Position numbers and translations under genes: made by a program. From UBA7672 sp965279205 (lineage in GTDB: Bacteria; Pseudomonadota; Alphaproteobacteria; Caulobacterales; Hyphomonadaceae), in assembly GCA_965279205.1 (NCBI GenBank), contig OZ257144.1, forward strand, positions 3,968,001-4,032,000: DNA of 64,000 bases. Reading direction: 5' to 3'. Below are positions 43,404 through 52,270 of this stretch, in pieces. The notes under the pieces are model-generated. The model was given only the letters and a program-made list of their open reading frames with translations. It ran no database searches and had not been told where the DNA came from. The first letter of the stretch is position 1. Each line of letters opens with the position of its first letter.

Positions 43404-44732
43404 ATGGGCATTCGTTCCTTGCGCTGGGCCATCGCCGGGGTGGTCATGGGGCTCGGCCTTGCGGCTTGCGAAAGCACCAAGACCGCTCACGGTCCGGGGC
43501 CACAGCCCAAGCCGACATCGCCGGCGCCACCGTCTTCGGGCAGCGGCTCAGCCGGCAGCGGCGGGACGTTCGGCTTTGCTTCCTCGGGCGATGCGACGTT
43601 CGACGCCTGGCGCAACCAGTTTGCCGGCAAAGCTCAAATGTCAGGCCGCAAGGCAACAGCCATCAAGTCGGTGCTCGACGGCCTGACGCCGATCGAGCAG
43701 AGCGTGCAGGTCGCCTCCTTCGACAACCAGGCCGAGTTCGTGAAGCCGATCTGGGACTACGCCAAATCGGCGGTCTCCCCGACCCGCATCTCCATCGGCC
43801 AGTCGCGCCTGACCAGCAACCAGGAGATTTTTGACAACGTGGAGGCGTCCTTCGCACCGCCACGCGAGGTCGTTGCCGCGATCTGGGGAATGGAGTCGAG
43901 CTATGGTGCGATTCTCGGCAATATCGACGCACCACAGGCGCTCGCCACCCAGGCCGCCATGGGACGGCGCAAGGATTTCAACGAGACCGAGCTCATGGCG
44001 GTCATGCAGCTGATCGAGAATGGCTCGGCGACGCGCGAACAATTCGCCAAGGGTTCGTGGGCCGGTGCGGTCGGACAGACGCAGTTCATGCCATCGACCT
44101 TCCTTGCCTACGCCCGTGACTACGACAAGGACGGCAAGGAAGACCTCTGGACGAATTCCGGCGACGCGCTGGCGTCGGCAGCGAACTACCTTACGGCCTA
44201 TGGCTGGAAAAAGGGACAACCCTGGGCGGTCGAGGCGAAGATTCCCGAGGGCTTCGACTATTCGATGGGTGATGGCCGCAAGCTGACTGTGGCCGCGTGG
44301 CTGGCTGCCGGCATCGCGCCGGCAACCGTGCCGGCGTTCGCGACTTCCGACACGCTGCTGGCGGAACTCTTCCTGCCCGCTGGTTCGTATGGTCCGGCCT
44401 TCCTGCTGTTCGACAATTTCGGCGTGATCAAGAAATACAACAACGCAGACAGCTATGCGCTCGCCGTTGGTCTTCTTGCCGATCGTCTGGCGGGACGACC
44501 CGATCTCTCGCGCCCGTGGCCGACCGACATCACCATGCTTACGCAGACCCAGGCGAAGGAGCTGCAGGCTGCGCTCAACAAGCTGGGTTTCAGCGCCGGC
44601 GCGATCGACGGCATCATCGGGCGCGGCACGCGCGGCGCGCTGCAAAAATTCCAGAAGGCCAAGGGGTTGGTCGCTGACGGCTTCCCGACCACGGACATGC
44701 TGGACAAGGTGGTCGCTGCGGCCGCGGCCTGA
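43404..44732 (+). CDS. Lytic murein transglycosylase, MltB type, with peptidoglycan-binding domain
   Basis: The 442-residue protein begins MGIRSLRWAIAGVVMGLGLAAC, a lipoprotein signal with Cys22. The SLT-2 catalytic domain spans about residues 62-375: catalytic Glu164 in AAIWGMESSYGAIL, then ALATQAAMGRRKDF and FAKGSWAGAVGQTQFMPSTF. A C-terminal PG_binding_1 domain (about 382-438) shows QTQAKELQAALNKLGFSAGAIDGIIGRGTRGALQKFQ. It cleaves the glycan MurNAc-GlcNAc bond to form anhydro ends. I chose the ATG at 43404, with GGAGG 8 nt upstream, over a TTG just before it. Confidence 0.93.
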   Translation: MGIRSLRWAIAGVVMGLGLAACESTKTAHGPGPQPKPTSPAPPSSGSGSAGSGGTFGFASSGDATFDAWRNQFAGKAQMSGRKATAIKSVLDGLTPIEQSVQVASFDNQAEFVKPIWDYAKSAVSPTRISIGQSRLTSNQEIFDNVEASFAPPREVVAAIWGMESSYGAILGNIDAPQALATQAAMGRRKDFNETELMAVMQLIENGSATREQFAKGSWAGAVGQTQFMPSTFLAYARDYDKDGKEDLWTNSGDALASAANYLTAYGWKKGQPWAVEAKIPEGFDYSMGDGRKLTVAAWLAAGIAPATVPAFATSDTLLAELFLPAGSYGPAFLLFDNFGVIKKYNNADSYALAVGLLADRLAGRPDLSRPWPTDITMLTQTQAKELQAALNKLGFSAGAIDGIIGRGTRGALQKFQKAKGLVADGFPTTDMLDKVVAAAAA

Positions 44733-44808
44733 CGCGAACGGCATCTGAGTTCCACCGGAACCGCCTTAACCTGAGTGCGTTCGACTCCCGCAATCATGGA
44801 GATGAGCG

Positions 44809-45084
44809 ATGGCTGTCGAAACGCGCGAGAGCGGCGGTAACGGGTTCCTGTACTTTGCGATCGGCGCATTGATCGTCGCCGTCGGAGTACTTGCCTGGAT
44901 GTTCTACAACGGAAGCTTCGGGCCCAGCCGTTCGGAGGCGGCGATCGAGCGCACGGCTGATGCGATTGGCGACGCCGCCGACGACATCAGCGATAGCGCA
45001 CGCGATGCGGCGCGCAACATTCCGGCGCCTGCCCCGGCCCCGCCGCAGCCGGCCCCGGTCATGCCGCCTGCGACGCCGGGCTGA
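44809..45084 (+). CDS. Small single-span membrane protein with Pro-rich tail
   Basis: The 91-residue protein has one transmembrane segment at about residues 13-33 (FLYFAIGALIVAVGVLAWMFY), followed by a helical, charged region (AIERTADAIGDAADDISDSARDAARNI) and a Pro/Ala-rich tail. GGAGATGAG precedes the ATG at 44809. A strong terminator follows at 45112. No named family is recognised, though the layout resembles small envelope stress or YtxH-like proteins. Confidence 0.75.
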   Translation: MAVETRESGGNGFLYFAIGALIVAVGVLAWMFYNGSFGPSRSEAAIERTADAIGDAADDISDSARDAARNIPAPAPAPPQPAPVMPPATPG

Positions 45085-45111
45085 TCCTTACAAATTGAAC
45101 TGAGCGGAAGG

Positions 45112-45139
45112 CCGCGCCGGAAATTCCGGCGCGGTTTTC
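45112..45139 (+). terminator. Rho-independent terminator
   Basis: Perfect 9-nt arms CCGCGCCGG and CCGGCGCGG with a 5-nt loop are followed by TTTTCT. It ends the transcript of the small membrane protein, and the converging VIT/VWA gene ends 14 nt further on. Confidence 0.9.
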
Positions 45140-45152
45140 TGTGTGCTGGCCG

Positions 45153-48100
45153 CTATTCGATCGTGAACACGCCGACGTCCAGTTCTTCGCGCTCTTCCGC
45201 CGGCATTTCAATGTCGATGAGTTCCTCGCTCTGGCTCGGTCGACCGAAATTGCGGATCAGGCGAACCGTGAGAGTTGAAGGCCCGTTTGGATTGGCGCGA
45301 TCGGACGCGAACGTCTTGGCGCGAACCACGTACTTCCCGGAATTGGCCTTGTGGATCACATACTCTTCCGGTCCATAGCCATCGGTGATGTCACCTGAGA
45401 GCTTGCCGCCCCAGGGCGACATTGGAGATGAGTAGCCGACCTTCGCGCCCTTGGGCTCGGTGACCCAGAGATCGATATCGGTGCGCGGCGTGTTCCATTC
45501 CATGACGACGCGCACGTCGGCGTCGAGCAGAGCGATCAGCCTTGGATCGAGCGCGGTCGATGACCCGCCCATGGCTTTCAGCTTCGCCAGTGTCGCGTTT
45601 GCTTCCATCAGCGCGACCGTTTCGATGCCTTCGGCCGACTGGTCGTAGAGGCTGGTAGCGGCTTTCGCGAGAAGGTCGACAGCGCGGGAGAGATCGGCTT
45701 TCGCCGCGTCCTGCGTCTTGGTGAACTTCGCCCGCTCGACCAGCGCAAGCGCAAGCGTGCGCATCGGTTGCGGCCGGTCGGTTTCGCGCTCCATCAGGCG
45801 CTCGAGCAGCCAGATGCCGCGGTCGAATGAGCCGTAGCGCACCAGGCGCGCAGCGACGATCGCCAGCGTCTGGTTGTCGCGTGTGGGCATGTCGAGCGCG
45901 GCTTCGGCCGCGCGGCGCGCTTCCTCCTTGCGGCCGGCGCGCCAGTGCCATTCGGCCAGGTCGAACCAGAACAGAGGCGAGAATGCGGATTCGGGCATCT
46001 CCCTGTCGATGGCGCGCTCCCAGTCGGCGCCGGCCTTGTCGAGCCGGTCGAGATAGGGACGGTCGGCGTTCCAGTCGGCCAGCTCGATGCTGCCGGCGCG
46101 ACCCTGTTCGGCTTCGGCATTGTCGTCGCTGACGATCCGGGACCCGGTAACGACCACGCGCTCCCCTGTTTCCTCATCTCCTCCGGCGCCTCCTCTGGAA
46201 TAGGACAGGCCAGGCGCGAAGTTCGTGGCGTCGGCGGCGTCGCGAGCGATCGTCAGGCTTTGGGCAAATTCAATGGCCGCAGGAGCGCCGGCTTCCGCCT
46301 GCGTCGGCGCAGGCCGCGGAGCAGCCATGGCGGCCGGCGGTGGCGGGCTTCCGGCCTCGGCGCGCTTGTCCTTGCTGGCCGGAACCTTGCCGTCGAACTT
46401 GTGGGCCCACCAGGCTTTCTGCTGCTCCCACATCTCGACCACGTCGGTCAGGCGGCCTCGGCGTTCGCTTGCTTCATCGGCCAGGAATTCGAGCTGCAGC
46501 TCAGTGTACTCGGCGCGCAACGCCTTGGGATAGTTGGCAGGCGGCGTGATCTTCGCCTCGACATAGTCCGATGGCGCTTCCAGCACGACGAACGACGCCT
46601 GAGGCGTCGCGACATTGTAGCGGCGGGCCATGGCGGCGAGGTCGTCGGGCTTCCACTCAGTCGCGGCGACACCGAGACGGTGACGCGCCCAGAGGGCGCC
46701 GGGACCTGCGAAGGTTGGCGTGCGAGCGTCCGATGCGGAGAAGTAGCGCGGCTTCGCCTCCCCTTCCAGGTTGACGAGCACGATGCCATCCGCCGGATAC
46801 GGACCGACCAGATGGAAGCTGCGGGAATCCGAAGCCAGTCGCACGGCGTCGATCGGCTTGCCGGCGCCATCCGTGATCGACCGGATTGCGGCGTCCGGAC
46901 GCACAAGCTGTTTCAGCACCGCTTCGGAATTGGATTCAGTCAGCGTGTGGAAGGCGCCGCCGGTGCGTTCCGCCAGATCGCCAAGCCAGGCGGCGTCGCT
47001 TTCGGGACCACTGGTGATCGAGGTGACGTCGCATGGAAGCGTGAAATCCGTCCGGTCGTCGATTGAAACGCGGCCATCAGAGAACATCAGGCAGTCCGCG
47101 TCCTTCGCGACAGCGACAGGCGCGAGCTGCGCAAAGCTGGTGCCGCCACGATAGCGGACATCGTTCAGCGTTTCCGACAGGCGATCGGCGCCGACATCGA
47201 TCGTCTCGACCTTGCCGCTGTCGAACAGAGTCACGTCGACCCGGCGCAAGCCGCGCACAAGCGCAAAGTCTTCCGCGAGCTGGGCTTCTTCCTTGAGCGC
47301 GTCGTCGGTGCGGGAAACAGAGCGATCCCAGAAGATGTGCAGCGGATGACGGCTCTCCGGCGCAGCGCGAGGCGCCTCGCCGACGATGTCGAAAAAGCGT
47401 TCCGCGCCAGGATGACGGCTCACCAGCATCGGCGTCGTGCGTTCAGGCGCGGCAAGGCGAAGCGCGCCTTTCAGGGAAACCTGTTCGGCTTCGACGGTTT
47501 TGGCGGCTGCCAGGCCTTCAGGAACCGAAACAATGCGAGCCTCGCCGTCGAGCGTGAGCTTGAAATGCTTCACCTTGTCCGCGACGGTGAGCGGAAGCGA
47601 ATAGCCTCCGTCCGGATCGAACGGGCTGACCATGCGCAGCCGGACGGTGCGCGAACCCTCCGCCGGGATGGGATAGATGCGCGTTTCGAACCGGTCGCTG
47701 TAGTCGACTTCTGCGACGCCCGGATCGATACGGCGGTTGACGCGCCGCTGATAGGCTTCGGCCGCCTTATACCTTGTCTCCAGCACGCCATCGACCATCA
47801 CGCCGTTGATGTCGAGCGCATAGCCGGTCACCACAGCGCCACGCGCCATGTTGAGGACGAACTGGCCTTCGAGTTCGTCGCTTGTCGCGTTCTCGAAGGC
47901 TACTGTGACAATGGTTTCCGCAATGGCGCCGCGCACGTTGACGGCGACTTCAAGCGATCGGATGCCGAGTTCGCGCTGCTTGCTGTCATCGTGGACGCCA
48001 TCGTCGTAGGCGGTCATCGTCGGACCGGCGCGCTCACGCTCGATCTTCTGTTCGCGGAGCTGGATGACCTGCTGCGTCGCCTGCTGTTCGGGTGACGTGG

Positions 48101-48164
48101 CGCAGCTCGGCAGCCCAAGCACTGCTGATGCAGCGAGCAGCGTCGCCTTGAAATGACCTGTCAT
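45153..48164 (-). CDS. Large lipoprotein with VIT and VWA-like domains
   Basis: The 1003-residue protein starts MTGHFKATLLAASAVLGLPSC, a lipidated signal with Cys21. A VIT domain (about residues 65-215) shows RELGIRSLEVAVNVRGAIAETIVTVAFEN and VNRRIDPGVAEVDYSDRFETRIYPIPAEG. The central part (about 270-430) looks like a VWA domain with a variant metal site (IFWDRSVSRTDD, where DxSxS is relaxed). The C-terminal third has helical repeats (WHWRAGRKEEARRAAEAALD) and a terminal jelly-roll-like domain (VVMEWNTPRTDIDLWVTEPKG). At about residue 670 stands VVVTGSRI, a segment typical of TonB-dependent receptors. Its function is unknown; an envelope adhesion or assembly role is plausible. Confidence 0.82.
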   Translation of the reverse strand: MTGHFKATLLAASAVLGLPSCATSPEQQATQQVIQLREQKIERERAGPTMTAYDDGVHDDSKQRELGIRSLEVAVNVRGAIAETIVTVAFENATSDELEGQFVLNMARGAVVTGYALDINGVMVDGVLETRYKAAEAYQRRVNRRIDPGVAEVDYSDRFETRIYPIPAEGSRTVRLRMVSPFDPDGGYSLPLTVADKVKHFKLTLDGEARIVSVPEGLAAAKTVEAEQVSLKGALRLAAPERTTPMLVSRHPGAERFFDIVGEAPRAAPESRHPLHIFWDRSVSRTDDALKEEAQLAEDFALVRGLRRVDVTLFDSGKVETIDVGADRLSETLNDVRYRGGTSFAQLAPVAVAKDADCLMFSDGRVSIDDRTDFTLPCDVTSITSGPESDAAWLGDLAERTGGAFHTLTESNSEAVLKQLVRPDAAIRSITDGAGKPIDAVRLASDSRSFHLVGPYPADGIVLVNLEGEAKPRYFSASDARTPTFAGPGALWARHRLGVAATEWKPDDLAAMARRYNVATPQASFVVLEAPSDYVEAKITPPANYPKALRAEYTELQLEFLADEASERRGRLTDVVEMWEQQKAWWAHKFDGKVPASKDKRAEAGSPPPPAAMAAPRPAPTQAEAGAPAAIEFAQSLTIARDAADATNFAPGLSYSRGGAGGDEETGERVVVTGSRIVSDDNAEAEQGRAGSIELADWNADRPYLDRLDKAGADWERAIDREMPESAFSPLFWFDLAEWHWRAGRKEEARRAAEAALDMPTRDNQTLAIVAARLVRYGSFDRGIWLLERLMERETDRPQPMRTLALALVERAKFTKTQDAAKADLSRAVDLLAKAATSLYDQSAEGIETVALMEANATLAKLKAMGGSSTALDPRLIALLDADVRVVMEWNTPRTDIDLWVTEPKGAKVGYSSPMSPWGGKLSGDITDGYGPEEYVIHKANSGKYVVRAKTFASDRANPNGPSTLTVRLIRNFGRPSQSEELIDIEMPAEEREELDVGVFTIE

Positions 48165-48304
48165 GCGCGATCCCCCACTGGATTTGCGTGTGGACGCTCG
48201 CTCTGCATTCAGGCGCAATCACGGCTTGAAGCAGGCGAACCCACGGTTTCGTGAAAGCTACTGCGCTGTCCGGGAGCCGTCCAAGGAAATGCGGCTCCGC
48301 GTCC

Positions 48305-49615
48305 CTAGTCCGGCGCCTTGTCCTTTGCGACAGCGTCAGCCATCGCGCCCTTCTCCGGCCGCGTCGATTGCGCGGTGAACCAGGCATAGATGGCCAGCAC
48401 CACAAGAAGCCCCGCGCAGAAGATGAAGGGCGCGGCGCCATTGATGTTCTCGTACATCCACAGCCCGAACAGGGGCGAGATCACGAAACCCATGCCGTTG
48501 GCCGCGGTCACAAGGCCGGCGACATCGCCCTGCTGCTCGTGGGTCGCCGCCAGCGATGCGCCAGCCGAGAAGCCCGGGCGCGCGAAACCCTGACCGAAAC
48601 CGAACAGGATCTGGGCGAAAGCGAACAGCGCGAAATCCTGCGCCCACACCATGAACAGCGAGGACATCGCAAGCATGATCGCGCCATAGACCATCAGCGA
48701 GCGGATCGGCAGCTTCATGCGCGGGATCAGCACGAGCTGCGAGATCAAGGTCGCCATCGCGCCCATGGTCATTGCCGGCCCGGTGTATTGCGCAGAGGCA
48801 GCGCCGGGCACGCCCATGCGGTCCATGATCGCGTACGGAAAGGTCTGGCTCAGCACGCCCGTCACCAGCGAGACGCCAACAGCATAAAGCAGGTAGGAAA
48901 AGATCGCCGGATGACGCCACAGACCCTTGGCGCCTGAACGTCCAAGACCTGCATCCGACCGCGGCGCGCGATGCTCTGGAAGTTTGGTCAGCACCAGCAC
49001 GGCGATGACGCCTGCGATGATCGTGATCACGACGACCGGCGCGAGAAGTCCTATTGTCGGGGACAAGAGAGCGCCTGCCGTGATCAGCGCTGCCGCGGCA
49101 GCCGGTCCCGCCATCTGGCCAAGCGTGAAGCCAGATGTCAGCGTTGCGATCTCGTCCATCCGTTCCTCGCGCGAGGTGCGGTCGGCAACGTAGGCCTGGG
49201 CGGCGGGGTTGGTTGCGGAGCCAAAGACGCCAAAGAGCGTGCGTGCGGTCAGCAGCAGCACGAAGATCAGCACCCAGTCCGTGATCCATCCGAGAAGCGC
49301 CGCTGCCGCCGACAGCGCGAAGAACAGCATGGAGACGGCAAAGCCTGCCATGCCGATGGCGGCCACTTTGCGTCTGCCCCACACGTTGGAGCGATTGCCC
49401 CAGTAAGGCGCCGTCACCACCCAGATCGCCGCCGAGAGCGAGAAGATCGCGCCTGCCGTCCAGTCCGGCAGCTTCAACTCGCGTGTCAGCGGCGGCAGCA
49501 CGGCGGAGGTAAGCATGGTGTTCCCTGCCCCGACCGCCAGCAGGCAGAAGAACAGCAGGAGGAATGCTCCTCGCCGGTCAGGCCTGGACTGGTCGGGGGC
49601 GAGATTGGGCTCCAT
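48305..49615 (-). CDS. MFS transporter
   Basis: The 436-residue inner-membrane protein has about twelve hydrophobic segments, with the MFS motif A YWGNRSNVWGRRKV in loop 2-3. The sequence RTLFGVFGSATNPAAQAYVADRTSREER after TM4 is typical of drug/proton antiporters. The second half repeats the design. Substrate is unknown, probably a small molecule exported by proton exchange. The ATG at 49615 (MEPNLAPDQSRPDRRG) gives a normal cytoplasmic tail. It is upstream of, and codirectional with, the VIT/VWA gene after 140 nt. Confidence 0.93.
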   Translation of the reverse strand: MEPNLAPDQSRPDRRGAFLLLFFCLLAVGAGNTMLTSAVLPPLTRELKLPDWTAGAIFSLSAAIWVVTAPYWGNRSNVWGRRKVAAIGMAGFAVSMLFFALSAAAALLGWITDWVLIFVLLLTARTLFGVFGSATNPAAQAYVADRTSREERMDEIATLTSGFTLGQMAGPAAAAALITAGALLSPTIGLLAPVVVITIIAGVIAVLVLTKLPEHRAPRSDAGLGRSGAKGLWRHPAIFSYLLYAVGVSLVTGVLSQTFPYAIMDRMGVPGAASAQYTGPAMTMGAMATLISQLVLIPRMKLPIRSLMVYGAIMLAMSSLFMVWAQDFALFAFAQILFGFGQGFARPGFSAGASLAATHEQQGDVAGLVTAANGMGFVISPLFGLWMYENINGAAPFIFCAGLLVVLAIYAWFTAQSTRPEKGAMADAVAKDKAPD

Positions 49616-49763
49616 GGGATTTGGGATAGGGCCGCATGCGATTCTGCTCAAGCGGCAGGCGTTGTCACCCTCGCGCCATAGGCCCGACTATCCACTCGAC
49701 CTTGGCAGGTCTTGAAACCTAGAGTGCCGCCAGGGTTATCGGCTCGCATCAGGACGGACAGGC

Positions 49764-51917
49764 ATGCGTACAGACAGGATGGGCAGGGTTGCGGCGTTGC
49801 TCGGCGCTCTGGCGATCGCCCTGACGCCCGGCGCGCTGGCGCAGTCGCGCATCAAGACCATGCCTGGCTACGACAACTGGTCGCAAGTCGCCCCCAAGAT
49901 CACGTCTTCGGTGAAATCAGGCGCCATCACCGCCGCGTGGGCGGAGGATTCGAGATCGTTCGTCTACAGCCTCGACGGCAAACGCTGGAAGTTTGACCTC
50001 GCGACGAAGACCGCCGCCGAGGCGCCCGCCGACAGTGTCACCGCCACGCCTGCCGCGCCATCGCCTGCCGCAACCGGCGCCCTCGTTCTGGCGCGCGGAC
50101 GTGGCGTCGACTCAAGCGTGATGTCGCCAGATGGCAAGACCCGCGCCTTCTCGCGCGACTACAATATGTGGATCGCACCTGCCGGCGGCGGCGGCGAGAA
50201 ACAGATTACGCTGGATGGCGGCGCGGTGAACCGCATCCGCCATGGCGTCGGCTCCTACGTCTATCTCGAGGAGTTCGCAGTCGCCTCGCCGGTGTGGTGG
50301 TCGCCCGACGGAAGCAAGCTGGCGTGGATGCGCTATGACGAAAGCGAGGTCGACGACTATTTCCTCCAGCTCGACCAACTGAAGACATTCTCGACCGTCC
50401 TGACCGAAGCCTATCCGCATCCCGGCGCGCACAATCCGGTCGCCGACCTGATGGTCCATGACGTCGCCAGCGGCGTCACGACCAGGATGGACGTGCGCGA
50501 TGGCCAGCCCTTCACCAACGAAGTCGTCGGCCATTATATGTGGGCCGCGCAGTGGACGCAGGATGGATCGGAAATCCTAGTGCGCCGCGCTGACCGGTTG
50601 CAGAAGGTCTATGACCTTGCCGCTTGCTCGGCCGCGACCGGGAAATGCCGGACGGTTGTACGCGAGACGCGCCCACAGAGTTGGGCGTCGGGAACGGCGC
50701 CGAAATTCCTGGCCGATGGCAAGCGCTTCATCTGGGCCTCGGAGCGCACGGACTTTCGCCATTTCTATCTCTACAATCTCAACGGAAAACAGCTGGCGCG
50801 CCTGACCAAAGGCGCATTCGAGGCGATCGATATCGTCAAGGTCGACGAGAAGGCCGGCTGGGTCTGGTACACGGCGCGATCGGGCGACAATCACATGAAG
50901 GTGCAGCTGCACCGCGTGCGGCTGGATGGCTCAAGCGACAAGAGGCTGACCGATCCCGGCTTCACTCATCGGGTCGATATCGCGCCGGACGGAAAGCATT
51001 TTGTCGACGTCCAGCAGGCGCATGACTTCGCTCCGGTTTCGCGCCTGCGCGACTTCAACGGCAAGCTGGTTGCGGAGCTGGCGTCCAGCGACCTGACGGC
51101 GTTCAACACGATTGGCCTGCGGCAGGCAGAGCTTTTCAGCTTCACCTCTGCCGACGGCAAGACGCCGCTCTACGGGATGCTGCAGTATCCTTCGAACTTC
51201 GATCCGTCGAAAAAGTATCCGATGCTGGTCAGCGTCTATGGCGGACCAGGATCCACCGGTCTCAGCGAAGCCTTCGCGAACGCAAACCCGCTGGCGGAAT
51301 ATGGCTTCCTCTTCCTGCGACTGGATGCGCGCACGAACTCGGGGCGCGGACGGACGATCCTCGACACGGTCTACAAACAGCTTGGCGTCGCCGAGATGGA
51401 TGATTTCGCCTCCGGCATCCGTTCGCTGCGGAACCGTCCCTATGTCGACCGCGAACGCGTCGGCATCTACGGCACCTCGTATGGCGGCACATCGGCGGCG
51501 ACCGTCATCATGCGCCATCCGGATGTTGTGCAGGCAGCGTCGGCAAGCTCGCCCGTGACCGACTATCGGCTCTACGACAGCGCCTATCCCGAGCGGTATC
51601 TGGGCCTGCCCGAGCCTGACAAGGACGCCTATGACCGGTCGGCCGTGCTGACCTACGTGACGCAGCTGAAGGGCGATCTTCTGATCTACTACGGCACTTC
51701 GGACGACAATGTGCACCCGAAGAACTCGCTCCAGCTGATCCGGGCGCTGCAGGCGGCAGGCAAGAGTTTCGAAGTGCAGGTCGGGCCAGACAAGGGCCAC
51801 ACCGGCGTCGACCAGACCCGCATGATGGAGTTCTTCATCGAGCGGTTGATCCTTGATCGGCCGCCCGCCGCGCCGGCCTCGACCTCGCCAGCTGCTATTA
51901 CCGGCCCCAATCCCTGA
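49764..51917 (+). CDS. Secreted dipeptidyl-peptidase IV (S9 family)
   Basis: The 717-residue protein has a signal peptide (MGRVAALLGALAIALTPGALA, cut before QSRI). An eight-bladed DPP-IV beta-propeller (about 50-460) includes the substrate-binding Glu pair in YLEEFAVASPVWWSPDGSKLAW. The alpha/beta-hydrolase domain follows (about 470-705): Ser572 in YGTSYGGTSAATVI, Asp647 in GTSDDNVHPKNS and His679 in DKGHTGVDQT form the triad. It releases N-terminal dipeptides, typically X-Pro, from peptides in the periplasm. The protein is complete, with a short Pro/Ala tail. Confidence 0.95.
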   Translation: MRTDRMGRVAALLGALAIALTPGALAQSRIKTMPGYDNWSQVAPKITSSVKSGAITAAWAEDSRSFVYSLDGKRWKFDLATKTAAEAPADSVTATPAAPSPAATGALVLARGRGVDSSVMSPDGKTRAFSRDYNMWIAPAGGGGEKQITLDGGAVNRIRHGVGSYVYLEEFAVASPVWWSPDGSKLAWMRYDESEVDDYFLQLDQLKTFSTVLTEAYPHPGAHNPVADLMVHDVASGVTTRMDVRDGQPFTNEVVGHYMWAAQWTQDGSEILVRRADRLQKVYDLAACSAATGKCRTVVRETRPQSWASGTAPKFLADGKRFIWASERTDFRHFYLYNLNGKQLARLTKGAFEAIDIVKVDEKAGWVWYTARSGDNHMKVQLHRVRLDGSSDKRLTDPGFTHRVDIAPDGKHFVDVQQAHDFAPVSRLRDFNGKLVAELASSDLTAFNTIGLRQAELFSFTSADGKTPLYGMLQYPSNFDPSKKYPMLVSVYGGPGSTGLSEAFANANPLAEYGFLFLRLDARTNSGRGRTILDTVYKQLGVAEMDDFASGIRSLRNRPYVDRERVGIYGTSYGGTSAATVIMRHPDVVQAASASSPVTDYRLYDSAYPERYLGLPEPDKDAYDRSAVLTYVTQLKGDLLIYYGTSDDNVHPKNSLQLIRALQAAGKSFEVQVGPDKGHTGVDQTRMMEFFIERLILDRPPAAPASTSPAAITGPNP

Positions 51918-52270
51918 CCCGGCCCTGGGCCAGAAAGCTCGGGCGCTGAGCGCCAGAACCGTTGAAAACCGGGGACGGATCGCCACCCCCGACCTGAGTC
52001 AAGTGATTAATTCTCGGGCATTTTCCCCTTTTACACCTGAGGGTATGGCCCAAATACCACTAACCCGTGCTAGAAGGCCCGCCGGGATAGGTCGGAATCC
52101 CAAAAAGGGAACGGCCAGTCGTCTGGGGAATGCAGGAAGGCCGGGTCGGCACGCCGGTCTTTCACGTGACTCTTCAAGGGGTGCTTGCGCGTGCAGTCAT
52201 TCAAGATCGATAGGATCGCGCCTGCCAGCGCCGTCCGTCCGCTGAGCCCACAGTCCCAACTCGAAGCTGG
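51918..52270. other. Intergenic region ahead of mdoH
   Basis: This 353-nt stretch has locally lower GC (about 51990-52070, including TTTTCCCCTTTTACACC) that could hold the mdoH promoter. It includes a small dyad GGGAT-N8-ATCCC near 52084-52101. A short GTG-initiated frame at 52191 overlaps the mdoH start and may be a leader peptide, but evidence is weak. Otherwise I see nothing in it. Confidence 0.35.

Noticed and set aside
48305..49651. Antisense and shifted frames across the MFS gene and many other long frames in all genes
   Set aside because: High GC keeps alternate frames open; only the frames with family motifs and sensible starts were kept.
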